From Lactarius indigo (Eukaryota; Basidiomycota; Agaricomycetes; Russulales; Russulaceae): a stretch of 64,000 nt of DNA. Under the pieces are notes generated by a model that made no database searches, was not told where the DNA came from, and worked only from the letters and a program-made list of their open reading frames with translations. A program made the position numbers and the translations under genes. Location: positions 186,001-250,000 of the forward strand of contig JAFKAC010000058.1 in the NCBI GenBank assembly GCA_025766275.1, in the 5' to 3' direction. Shown piece by piece: positions 1 through 10,968 of the stretch (the first letter of the stretch is position 1; each line of letters starts with the position of its first letter).

Positions 1-1406
1 CTGCAGTTCGTCAAGAAAATCGTGTTCAACGATCAATTTAGGGAACTGCAAACCGCCGAATTTGGCCATATTGTAAGTGGCTGGGGCAATGGCAACGACG
101 AAGAGACTGTCTCGCTTGTACAAGCCTTGGTTACCAGTGCGGTCGCGAGAACACCATGGCGCGACGACTCTTGGTTTACTCTTGCTTCCAGCGAACCGGG
201 CGTCCCAGAAACCGCCCTCCGGGACTACGCCGCGCACGGGGACAGCCTGTCACTTGTCATACTGATTCACGTTATTCGCCAGCACTTTAGCCATTTCTGG
301 AGACGGTCCTGGCCGGCATACGAGTTCTCGAAGTTTCTAGAAACGGCGTCCAAATTCAACGTGCATAATACTTCGCCCGAACTACAGCACGAGTTCTGTT
401 CTCTCTGGAACAGAATCGTTCTCGATGTGAAGAACGAGAATGATCGGTCGGTGGCGTTTGGCGTCTTGGGACCAGTTCGTAATATCTACATCGCCCTGCA
501 TCGGGATACCAATTCTGCCCCAACACGGTTCTCCGCCGCCACGGGTAATTGGGATGGTAAGCTGAGGGAGCCATCCTCGTATCCCGTCTGCAATGTTACT
601 GGCCATATCCACGACGACGGTGACACTGCCTTCACAACCTTTGCTCGCGCCGTCGCGCAGGTGCCACCTTCCCTTGTCAGTCCAAATATGCCTTCCTCCC
701 TACCTGTTCCACTTCGTACCATCGGGGCCATCACAGATGTACCACACCTTGACAACTCCCTCCCCGCTCATCAGCCGACCATCAAAAACCTTCGCACCCC
801 CATTATCTTACCAGAACCAGCCACTGTTGGTGCGATACGAGACATTGTCACCGCAGGTATAGCAACGCCCCGCCTCACTCTCAAAACTTCCGCCCCTTCT
901 CTCTCTACATCCCCACCCGTCGCCGTTTCTCACCAGCACGACGTAGGCCTCCTGATGCCTTCCGATGCACCAAACGCCCCATCTTCGGCTTCTAATAATC
1001 CGGTTCACGACGATTTACTTCCATCAGGTGCGCCGCTGTCTTTGCACTCGCCATCGTTCGATCTGACCTCTGACCTCCTGTCCCAGAATCTCATAGCTCG
1101 ACCATAGTTATCACTGCTCACAGCGCTTCTCCAGGACCGACCTCTCTACCTGACGTAGGTGATGCCGCTACGGACCACGTTAGCCCTCAGATCGGCTTGC
1201 GTAAGGAAGAGGACCCTCTTGATCCCCTCTCTGTAAATCGCACGATCCTCACAAATACTATGGCTAACCAAGGTCCTCCGCTGCAAACGCCGTCACTACC
1301 ATTGGCAACTGACCCAGACATGGTGCTCGCGGGACCTTCTTTGCGAGAACCAAATACTGAAAGTACAAGAGATCACCGTCCGCATCCTCCGCATCCCCCG
1401 GTATGA
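1..1406 (+). CDS. P1: DUF6535-family membrane protein, C-terminal part (cut by window edge)
   Basis: The reading frame is open at base 1, so the gene begins outside the window; the four membrane segments are missing from view. What is seen is the helical region (WRDDSWFTLASSE, LRDYAAHGDSLSL, SPELQHEFCSLWN) and the Pro/Ser/Thr-rich tail. The frame seems to stop at 1105-1107. However, a 59-base intron at 1028-1086 (GT...AG, CTGAC branch site) aligns exactly with intron 3 of the other copies. Splicing it restores the conserved tail to 1406. The last residues differ from the family Tyr-Asp-Ile-Val end because one base is missing near 1398, giving a stop a few codons early. The frame upstream of the intron is intact. 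Function of the family is unknown. Confidence 0.8.
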
Positions 1407-2110
1407 TATCATTTAACACGTCCCCCAATCTTTGAGATATGCGCGTGTGATAGAGTGCATGACAGGTTCTCGATATCACTATACTGGTACTATTCAATGC
1501 TTTCTCGTCTTCTAGTGAATCTGATACCGTCCTATTTGTGATACAAATACCGTAGCGGAGGATGTGTAGGCTAAATCGGTGAATCCCAAATGTGAACCTT
1601 TTCAATCACGCGGATTGTTATTATATCCTTTGAAAGGTGCAGGTATATTGCGCCGACGTAGCTCGGGGTTTGGGCTGAGGCGTCAAAGGGACAATCAGAC
1701 AATCGTGCATAATAGTCTGGAGGGTATACTGCTAACAGGAGCTAGAGAAGAGCCTCGAGCAACGTCGCCCTCCGAGAGAATATGAAAATGGCCCTACCTA
1801 GTACATTTCCGCATTCTTCGCGACAAAGTACAAAGAAGTCAAAGCGAATGATCGAACGTATGGAAGCAGACGTGGATAACACCTTTGTTTCAAGTCGTGC
1901 TAGGATACCCGTCCCCCGCGCGCATCCACCGACGGACCTTGCAGGGTCCCTACACGTTCTCGCTCGCCAATATTTACCAGTCCCTCGTCGACCCTCTGAT
2001 AGATGTCTATTAGTTTTACATGTATGGGCTAAATGAACACCACCAGCGTTGTTTCTGAGGCGTCAGATAATAACCAACTGGCACGTCCCGTAGACGCTCT
2101 ATTCGCCCTG
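1407..2110. other. P1 3' flank and gene-free DNA with a scrap of DUF6535-like sequence
   Basis: The first 150 bases resemble the 3' flank after other copies (a 'gatatcaccatactggtactattcaa' type block split by small changes). Around 1925-2000 one plus frame reads SLANIYQSLVDP, similar to the FYLANIYQTVSDP block of exon 3, so this may be a very old DUF6535 scrap. No intact gene is seen. Confidence 0.35.
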
Positions 2111-2111
2111 T

Positions 2112-2500
2112 TCAAGTGTGAGTGATAATCGATAAGCTTTCAAACGATGCATGAAAGAGACTGAACCACTCCCAAACGCACCTAATCCAACCATCGAACG
2201 CGCTCCGTGATGTACAAAGTTCGCTCAACGCTCCAACCAACTCGCCCGGCCTCTGCATAGCGTCGGCGATTTCCCGTAAGACGCGGTGCCATATCCTCTG
2301 AGCAGAAATACCGCATCGCCGCACTGAGGTAGAGCGCCTTGTTGGAGATATTTTTGTTCATTGTCTACACTGTATGGCAGGCGGTGAGGAACGAGTTCGA
2401 CGGCGGAAGTCGGGAGCAGAATGATGTCGAGGAGAGTGAGACAATCGCAGCCGTAAAGCTTGACCGAGGCGTCGATCGGTCTTCTTGGCTCCAACACACC
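2112..2500 (-). pseudogene. CHAT-domain relic (tentative)
   Basis: On the minus strand, switching frames, one reads SNSFLTACHTV followed by ALYLSAAMRYF. These match the CHAT pattern 'AELAFLSACHTA ... IHLAAALQF', including the catalytic Cys context. A further stretch (ALSELCTSRSAFDGWIRCVW) could be the CHAT C-terminus. Stops and frameshifts break it, and only the core is present. CHAT domains are caspase-like proteases; in Agaricomycetes they often follow tetratricopeptide repeats. The match is by motif only. Confidence 0.45.
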
Positions 2501-2559
2501 AAGGGAGATACCGTGTTGATAGGCAGCAATCTGGTTGTATGCTTTTGAATCCGGATGAC

Positions 2560-2990
2560 CGATAGGCCGCGGGTTTAATAGATGGGTTCATCCCGGGCCG
2601 AAGAATCCTTCGATGTCTGTTGCAAGAAGACGAGAACGTCAAGGGAGAAAAATTTGGTACGGACCACGTACTGTGCCCTCGCCTGGCACCTTGGCACCCT
2701 CAAATACGATAGAGGAGTCATCTCTCCGCCACGTAACATCTCAACCACAAGCTTCTGTTGAATCGACTGATTGGACAAGGTGTGCGTCTCGGTTCCGGTC
2801 TCCCTAACGAGATGTACCCTACGAGCTCGACGATCTGCACTTTTCCCTGAATTAGACGCAAAAGCACATTCAAGCACCCACATACCTTGTCTTCGAAAGT
2901 GCTCTTTGTAAATATTACGATAGTGTCTGCACTTACTATTTCTTGTAGCGTTTGCGAAAGGGTAAACTGGGCGCGATGGACGCGACACTG
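2560..2990 (-). pseudogene. E1: eIF3 subunit m relic, N-terminal part
   Basis: The minus strand at about 2780-2860 reads VQIVELVGYISLGRPEP. This fits the fungal eIF3m N-terminus, which has an 'ELV.YI.RGRPE' block. The same block recurs at about 10.45, 35.85 and 45.2 kb. A GTATGTGGGTG donor on the minus strand near 2890 is shared with the 10.5 kb relic. Frames then break, and the rest of eIF3m is absent here. Confidence 0.6.
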
Positions 2991-3410
2991 AAGAAATGAG
3001 CGTTAATGAACATTACTGTAATGAACCCCGACACAACAGGGCCAAACAATATTGCCTCCTTACATGTGTCGAACGATGCGCAATGCCTATCATAATAGCT
3101 ATTCGTTCGATGTGCGGCGTTAAGTGACGTTTGTCATGCCCACGTTCCCTGGGTTCGAGTTTGAGTACTGTTATATCTGTTAGCCCGTGTTCAAATCTCG
3201 AGAGGGCCCAATTGCTGCCCGAAGAAGAAAGGGAATGGTGCAGGTTCGGGGGACTCCGGCAAATTTTCTCAACAATCCATAGAGGTCGTCGCGTCGGATT
3301 GACCCTTTGTATCTGCCACGCAACGCATAATGCACACGAAGTCGCACAATATGAGAATCAGGGCTACGGTATTATATAACTGTTGACTCGTGGTACAGCA
3401 CGCAGAGGCG
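2991..3410. other. Gene-free DNA upstream of P2
   Basis: No coding signal is seen. The sequence is AT/GC mixed and probably holds distal promoter DNA of P2. Confidence 0.4.
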
Positions 3411-3414
3411 CTGA

Positions 3415-3485
3415 GGAACAAGCGCTTGTCGTCCGATTCGGTCTCTATTGATCATTATCACCCCGTGGCGCTTTACAACTCGACT
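3415..3485 (+). promoter_or_regulatory. Conserved upstream block of P2
   Basis: The segment with AAGCGCTTGTCGTCCGATTC is alignable with blocks upstream of P9 (38280), P11 (45990) and P14 (59540), at about 75-145 bases before the start codon. Conservation outside coding DNA suggests a shared promoter or leader. Function is inferred only. Confidence 0.4.
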
Positions 3486-3554
3486 GAAGGCCACTGATAA
3501 CACTCTGCACCCTACCGATTGTACGCTTCATAATCGATTCACGTCTTATTTTCA

Positions 3555-6265
3555 ATGCCGCAAGCTCGTCCCGAGGATATCGGTGCAACCGAAACAGGCA
3601 TAAACCCCGGCGCAGGTACTTTGCTCTTGCTCGGCTCTACCCCACCGTGCTCACCCGTCTCACCCTCAAAGGTAGCGACCAGCGTCCACCACAATCAGCA
3701 CCGACTCAAGCACCCCCGGGAGTGTCCAACTTTGTCGATGGGTCCGAGCCTATTTTCTCAATGTACGTGGAAATGGCTTCGGAAGAAGACAAGAAGATGG
3801 CCGAAGGGTGGAAAGCGGATGCTGACGGGATTCTCATCTTTGTGCGTTATTATCTGCCATGCATTACTTCACAAACTCATATCCCATAGACCGGTTTATT
3901 CTCTGCTGCTGTCGCGTCCTTGATCTCGGTATCGATTCAAGACATTCGGCCGAACCTACAGGACACCTCCAACTTCTACCTTGCGAATATCTATCAGACT
4001 GTCTCCGATCCAAATCGATCTAACATTTCGACTTCTCTCCCTTCTTCTCCGCCCTCGTTCTCCCCACCTACCTATGCAGTTTGGGTGAACTCGCTTTGGT
4101 TCTTGAGCTTGGTCATCAGTCTCACCTGTGCTCTCCTCGCGACACTACTACAGCAGTGGGCACGGAGGTACCTCAAGGTCACCCAGCCACGCTACAGTCC
4201 ACACAAGCGAGCGCGGATTCGTGCGTTCTTTGCTGAAGGCGTCGACAAGTTTCTCCTTTCGCAGGCAGTCGAAGTATTGCCCACGCTTCTCCACATTTCC
4301 CTGTTCCTATTCTTTGCCGGCCTTCTTGTATTCCTTTGGAACGTCTACCTCACGGTTTTCAGGGTGGTGCTGTCATTTGTCAGCATTTGTACGGCCGTCT
4401 ATGGATGTATCACGATCATGCCACTTTTGTTCCGCGACACCCCGTACTATACCCCGCTTACCTCATTCGTGTGGCCCATCATTATCGGAACACTGGATGC
4501 CATCTTTCAGGTCCTTCCATACATCATTTGGTCCAATCGTGTTAGCATTTTGAGGACAAGTTTTCACAAGATGCGCTTGCAAGGCCTGCAGAAGACAGCC
4601 GAGGAGACTGCTCCGAATTCTCCATCGGCGGTCGACACTCGCGCATTTCTGTGGACATTCGACATTTCGGACGAAGACCACGAACTGGAGCGCTTCTTTT
4701 CGGGCTTACCCGGCTTCCGGAGCTCCGGCGTAGTTGATGATCCTCTCCCCGGTCTCACTGAAGAGCAGAAGGAGAATCTTTCGACGGCATTGATTGGGCT
4801 GCTCGACCGCACATTCTCATCTACATTACTTTCTGACTCGGCCAAAAGCCATCGAGCCATCATATGCGCGAAGGCTATCGACCCAACACACACACCCACG
4901 GCGTTCGTAATCCTCGACAAAATTTTGTCCAACTGCCAAAATAGTCAACCGCTGATCGCTGAAATTACGCAGATTGTAAGAGGCTGGGGAGATTACAGGA
5001 GTGAAGATACGAACATGGTTGTACGAGCAGCTGTTTGCAGTATTACCGCAAGGACACAACGACGCGACGACTCCTGGTTTTCTCTCGCTTCCAATGTACT
5101 AAGCGTCTCAGAATCCATCCTACGAAACTACGCCTCGCAGGGGGACAGCCTGTCACTCGCCGTCCTGATTCATATTACTCGCCAACAATTTAAACATCTC
5201 CGGACACAATCTTGGCCGTGGGACGAGTTCTCGAACGTTCTACAAGCGGCTTCCAAATTCAATGTACGAGATACGTCTCCTGAACTGCAGCATGAGTTTT
5301 GTAAACTTTGGAATCAAATTGTCCTCAAATCTCAGAATGATCGGTGGATGGTGTCCCATACCTTGCGACCAATTCGTAACGTCTACGTCGCCCTGCATCA
5401 AGATACAAATTCTGCCCCAACACAATTCTCCGCCACCACCGGTGATCAGGATGACGTCCTGCGGCAACCGTCCTCGTATCTATCGTGCAAAGTCAATGGC
5501 CATATTCACGAGTCTGCCTCTACAACCCTTGCTCGCACTTTCCTGCGTGTTGACGCTGCGCAGCCCCCCACTTCCCTTGCCAGTACCGATGCACCTTCTT
5601 CGTCCATACCCACTCCATCTCATGTCGACGAAATAGCTCACCAGACAGTTCTCCACATTCCCGCTGCTTCCCCGGATCCGGTCACCGCTAGTGTGGTACA
5701 AGGCGGTCTTGACCGCTCCACGACAACGACCAACTTCCCCACCGTGGAGCCTTCGGCATCCGCACCCTCAATGGCCCCAACCTTCCCTGGTGGCTTTGTT
5801 GTTCCGCACATCGCCGACCGCCGCACGTCTTTGGAAGTTCTAAACGTTCCATCGCTGCCTTCTCCCGCTCCGGTTCTCGACAATATTCTCCCGACAGGTC
5901 TGTGGGCATCTCTAGACCCTCCCGTGACCGGATCTGACCGTGCATATTCTTCGCCAGAAGCTCATCGGTCGCTGCTTGCACCCGCTTCTCTCGGCCCATC
6001 TCATCCGCACCCGTCTTCTGCACCTGGTCCGGGTGCTGCTACTGAGGCTGAGGGAGAGGGTAGCGCGAAAGTTGCATTGCACAATGAGAGGGACCTTCCT
6101 GCAATTCTTGAAAATGTTATGACCACCCCAGACCTTCTTCCACAGCTTCCGTCGCCGTCAGTTACTGATGAAGCCACCGCAGGCCCTTCATGGCACCCTC
6201 TCGGGATTGATCGTACAGGACACCACCCTCCGCGCCCCTCGCATGACCAATATGATATCGTATGA
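3555..6265 (+). CDS. P2: intact DUF6535-family membrane protein
   Basis: Predicted exons are 3555-3615, 3672-3841, 3890-5897 and 5958-6265, giving 848 residues. All introns are GT...AG, and the phases (1, 0, 1) agree with the other intact copies. The start ATG has the TTCAATG context shared by P4, P7 and P11. Exon 2 holds the SMYVEMASEEDKKMAEGWKADADGILIF block. Exon 3 starts with membrane segment 1 (TGLFSAAVASLISVSIQDI), then a Pro-rich loop, segment 2 (WVNSLWFLSLVISL), a basic stretch (RYSPHKRARIRAFF), segment 3 (TLLHISLFLFFAGLLVFLW) and segment 4. The helical part has WTFDISDEDHELERFFSG. The tail is low-complexity and ends QYDIV. Intron 3 (60 bases) has no stop, so its retention would add 20 residues in frame. 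Likely an integral membrane protein of unknown function. Confidence 0.88.
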
Positions 6266-6590
6266 AGTATGATAGAACACGTATTCTTGTTGCCCCCTCG
6301 ATGCATGGTACCTTGACATGTAACTTCGTACTTACAAGATCTGGAAAAAATATGTGTAGCCACGACTAATATGGGAAATACAGAGACGCTGCAACTGCCA
6401 GTGTGCCGCACTCGCACCTGGCTTCGCGACCCAAGCTGGCGAAAGTGTGAGGCATCCCGGACCGAGGCAGCCGGCCAACTCCATAGGTTACGCGCGGCGT
6501 GGGAGTGTGTACAGTACGACCTTTGCCAGACCTACGCCATCACATATGATCTATTCTTGCCATTCTCAACTGTCGCTGTCGTACCAATAG

Positions 6591-9220
6591 GTGGCCACCC
6601 ATACCCACCCCCGTCGGCGCCAGCGCCAACTCAAGCAATCCAGGGAGAGCCTAATTTCATTGATGGCTCCGGTCCTATCTTTTCGATGTATCTAGAAGTG
6701 GCGGCTGAAGAAGACAAGAAAATGGTCGAAGGTTGGAAAGCGGATGCTGATGGGATCCTTATATTTGTGCGTCTCTTTCTCCCAAATTTCGTGCCTTACG
6801 CTAACTCAACAGCCATAGACCGGTTTATTCTCAGCCGCTGTCACGTCGTTGATCTCGGTGTCGGTTCAGGACATTCGACCGAACCCACAGGACACCTCCA
6901 ACTTCTACCTCGCAAATATCTACCAAGCGATTGCTGACCCAGCGAATCGACCAAATGTTTCTCCCACTCCCACTCCCACCCCAATTTTCTCCACCAAACT
7001 ACGCAATTTGGGTGAACGCACTTTTGTTCATGAGCTTGGTCATCAGCATTTCCTGTGCTCTACTCGCCACGTTGCTACAACAATGGGCATGAAGATACCT
7101 CAGGGTTACTCAGCCACGTTACGGTCCTCACAAGCGAGCACGGATCCGTACATTCTTTTTTGAGGGGGTCGAAAAGTTTTCCTACCCTGGTCGGTTGAAG
7201 CATTGCCCACGTTGCTACACGTTTCCCTGTTCCTGTTCTTCGCCGGCCTGCTTGTGTTCATATGCAATGCCAATTACACTCTTTTCAAACTGGTGCTCTC
7301 ATGGGTCGGCGTTTGCACAACTCTATACGGATGCATCACGCTCGTCCCGATCTTTCGTCATGATAGCCCATATCACACCCCACTCTCATTGCCCGTGTGG
7401 CACATTGTTACTGGAATTTCATTTTGTATTTCAGGCTCTCCGGAGACTCACTGAGTTGGACTCTTCTTTAAACCACGAAGCCAACTATCGCTTTCGGGGC
7501 CTGGAGAAACGTTATCGCAAATTTCTTGCGCAAGGTATGCAGAAGACAGCCGAGGAAGCCACTCTGAATTTGCCCTCAGAGATTGATACTTGCGCATTTA
7601 TGTGGACGTTCGACAGTGTAGATGAGGATCACGAACTAGAGCGCTACTTTTCTGACTTGCCTGGCCTCCGCAGCTCGAAAGTCGTCGACGATCCTCTGTC
7701 CGATCTCGCTGAAGAGCAGAAGGAGGATCTTTCAATGGAATTGATGGGGCTGTTGGACCTCACTTTCTCATCCGGTTTGCTACCTGAGCCTGTCAAAAAC
7801 CGGCGGACCATTGTTCGCGGGGGGGCCCTTGATCCGACTGAGTTTCCTAACCCATATGGTGACACCCTCTATAAAATAATATTTCGTGACCAATATAAGG
7901 GAGCCAGATTTGGTCTTATTCCGAGAGGCTGGGGAACTAGTGGAAACGAAGACATCGCATTGCTTGCACAAGCTACGGCCTTCTATATTCTAGTGAAAGC
8001 GCAATGGTGCGACGACTCTTGGTTCACACTTGCTTCCAGCGAACTGGGCGTCCCAGAATCTGTCCTCCGGGACTACGCCGCACACGGGGACAGCCTGTCA
8101 CTTGTCATCCTGATTCACGTCATTCTCCAGCAATTCAGCCATTACCAGAAACAGTCCCGGCTGTTGCATGCTTTCTCTAACGTTCTAGAAGCAACCTCCA
8201 ATTTCAATGTCCAAGATACGTCACCTGAACTGCAGCACGAGTTCTATGCTCTCTGGAACAAAATCGCTCTCCAAGCGCAGAATGGCAGCCATTGGACGAT
8301 CGCGGGGTCACCGGGCCGTATATCCTCAAACCAATTCGCAACGTTTATACCAGTACACCGATTCTGCTCCTACATGCTTCTCCATCTCTACGGGAAATTG
8401 GGATGAGACTCTGAATGATCCAACTTCGTATTCACTGTGCAACGCCACTGACCATCTCCATCACGATCGCTCTACCCCCATAACCTATGCTCGCATCGTT
8501 CTGCTGAACCCTTCTTCCCTTGTCAGTCCCGATGCGCCTTCCCCATCTGTACCTGCCCGGTTCACGTCATCGAAAGCCACACAGATGTACCACCGCTTGA
8601 TAACTTCCAACTCGCTTATCAGACAGTCACCGAAAGTGCCCGCATTCCGGTTACCCAAGCCACTTCTAGTGACATTGTCGCCTCAGAGATAACAATCCCT
8701 CACCCCGCTCCCGGAACTTCAACATCTGTCCCTCCTCTTCCCTATACATCCCTATCCGCCGCTGTTGTCTTCCATCACAACGCAGACCTCCTCACGCAAT
8801 CCGGTATACCGTTCCTTCCTCCTTCAGCCCCTTCTAAACTAGTTCTCGAAAATATACTTCCTACAGGCCCGCCGTTGTCTTCACACTCACCCATCATCCG
8901 ACCCGACCTCTCACCATCTTTCTCTGAATCACATCGTTCGTTGATAGTCACTATTACTCCCGGCGTTTCACCAGGTTCGACCTCTTCACTTGATTTGGGT
9001 GCCGTTGCCGAAGCCTGGGTTGCGCAAGGAAAAAGGACGCTCTTGACCCCCATTCGGTGAACCGCGCAAATACTGTGACAACCCTAGATCGTCCGCCGCC
9101 GTTGTTATCATCTATTACTGACTCGGACGAACACGTCGCAGGACCTTCGCTACGGGAACCAAATGCTGAGTATACAGGGGATCGTCCTCCGCATTGCCTG
9201 CATGATGTGGTTCAACACGT
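6591..9220 (+). pseudogene. P3: decayed DUF6535-family copy
   Basis: Exon 2 (6591-6766) and the start of exon 3 (from 6819) are recognisable, with good splice sites. No exon 1 start like that of the other copies is found; only about 330 bases separate it from P2. A frameshift follows near 6985 in a CCCACTCC-rich stretch. An in-frame TGA at 7090-7092 replaces the first Arg codon (CGA) of the WARRY block. Further shifts lie near 7175, 7430 and 8330. The intron 3 acceptor is lost (near 8930), and the terminal YDIV codons are gone near 9215. With at least four frameshifts it is very unlikely to make the full protein. Confidence 0.85.
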
Positions 9221-9439
9221 CCTCCTATCTCCTCGACGTGTGGATATCACCATACTGGTATCATTCAATACCTTTTCTCATTTGTGTGCATATGTAAATA
9301 CCGTAGCGAAATACGTAAATCCGAGTAGAGCGGGGAGACACGCAAGGTACTTGATCAACGCTCCTGAGAACTCGATACGCGTGCAAACTTCTGCGTGAGC
9401 TTAGTCTTTAACATGCCGGCGTAGGTCACTTTTATTTAT

Positions 9440-10640
9440 GGGAGCGTCAATGTGGGTCGTTCTCCGGAAGAAAAAGGCGGGGGGCGGGGGCGAAGCCTTA
9501 GTGTTAATGACTTAGCGCTCTACTTGGGTCTCAGTCACATACCATATGTCCTGGTGATGCCTGAGGCGTCCTTCCAAGGGTGTAGAGGTCATCCAGTCCA
9601 TTACTTAGGAACATCCGTAGGAGCACGAAGAACCCTTGCGCTCATGCAGCAAGGGCCACGCCGAACTTGAAGAGCAGGGCCAAAGTCGAAGACGGCTGTG
9701 TCGGGCAGGCCTTTGGCAATTGCGTCGAGAGCAGTACGCTGCGTTGCCTGCGACGCCAGGTCGAGTGAACGGGTGTATGCGAGTTTGTAGTGGTGGGTCG
9801 TGTCTCTTCAGGGAGGCGAAGCGCGTCAGCGGGTGAAGCGGAGAGGACATACAGCAGCTGCCGCTTTGGAAAAGACGTCGCAAGGAGCGCCAAGAAGCGC
9901 CCTTCACTGACGGCGTGATCTCCCACTCCTTGAACCACCTCTTGATATTGGCGCGGGATGGGGGATCCACAGCACGGCAGGTCATCGCCTGTGCTGACGA
10001 GGTCTGGGAGAGCGTTGTAAACCAGAGACAAGGCAGATTGTCGTGGGAGCGTGTTCAAGAAGCTCGTCAAGCTTCTGTAAATGGGCAATGAGGGCGAGAA
10101 GACACCATAGCAAAGTGGAGACACACACACGGTGCTTGATCGCGCGGACTCTGTGGTCACGGACGTAATGAAAGAGTTCCTCGAGAATAGATAGGCCACG
10201 GGTTCAATAGGTGCACATAAAAATGGTTGGAGAGCCCTTTGAGCTCTGTTGTGAAGTGGTAGTGAGTCGAAGGGGTCGAGGAGAAAACAACCTTGACACG
10301 CACCACGGTCAGGGCATTTTCCCGGCCCCTTGGAATCCCTAAAAATACGACAGAAAACTTCTCTTTGCCGCGCAACAGCGTCAAATAAACCCCTTCGACG
10401 AAGATGTTCTGCCGATAATCAATTGAACAAAAGGTGGTTCTGGTCTGCCTAACGAAATGTACCATGCGAGCTCAGCGAGCTGTAGTTCAGCCTGAGACGC
10501 AAAGCACGGCCAAGCACCCACATACCTTGTCTTCGTGAATTCACTCCGCGAGTATGAAAAATATTGAGACAGCGTCTGTTTTTGCTATTTCTTGTAGCGC
10601 TCGGTGACGACAATTGGTGTGAAGAAAAAAACGAACTTTG
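9440..10640 (-). pseudogene. E2: eIF3 subunit m relic, N-terminal and middle parts
   Basis: Reading the minus strand, AELQLAELAWYISLGRPEP (about 10440-10490) is the eIF3m N-terminal block. It is followed downstream by SALSLVYNALPDLVSTGDDL and IKRWFKEWEITPSVK, which fit the eIF3m 'VYN.L..LA..NDEL' and 'V.KWL.EWNIT.EEK' blocks. The order is correct but frames change and stops occur. An intron with GTATGTGGG donor is visible near 10530. It lies tail-to-tail with P3. Confidence 0.7.
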
Positions 10641-10866
10641 ATATAACAAGGCCAAACAATGTCGCCGAACTCAACCGTCCGTTCTCAACCTAAACCCCAG
10701 CCATGGACATCCTCATGGCGTTGTCTGAAGGGAGACAGGTTGGGGACAGCTGTCGGCGTTCGTCGATGTCAGGGGTCGACATCTGTCTTCGAATCAGGTT
10801 GACCCACTTTGTTACTGTACAGTACTGTACTGCCACACAGCACACGACAGCGCGCAATCTAGCCCC

Positions 10867-10891
10867 GAACCGAACCGAACCGAACCGAACC
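10867..10891 (+). repeat. Pentanucleotide microsatellite (GAACC)x5
   Basis: Five perfect GAACC units lie about 80 bases before the P4 start codon. A nearby CTGTACAGTACTGTAC stretch (10817-10832) is partly palindromic. Both are within the presumed P4 promoter. Confidence 0.85.
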
Positions 10892-10968
10892 TTATTTCTC
10901 GACATCGGCTTCTACCCCAACTCCCCTCATATCGTACTCTCCACAATCAGCCCACCCCATAACCTTCA

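Noticed and set aside
1105..1107. Stop in P1 as evidence of a pseudogene
   Set aside because: It falls just after a conserved intron; splicing removes the frame problem.
4128..4553. Overlapping second-frame open stretches inside P2 and similar ones in every copy
   Set aside because: They are shadows of the conserved coding frame, present because the copies are alike.
10817..10832. Palindromic CTGTACAGTACTGTAC as an operator
   Set aside because: A single occurrence that is not shared by other copies; no basis for a site.
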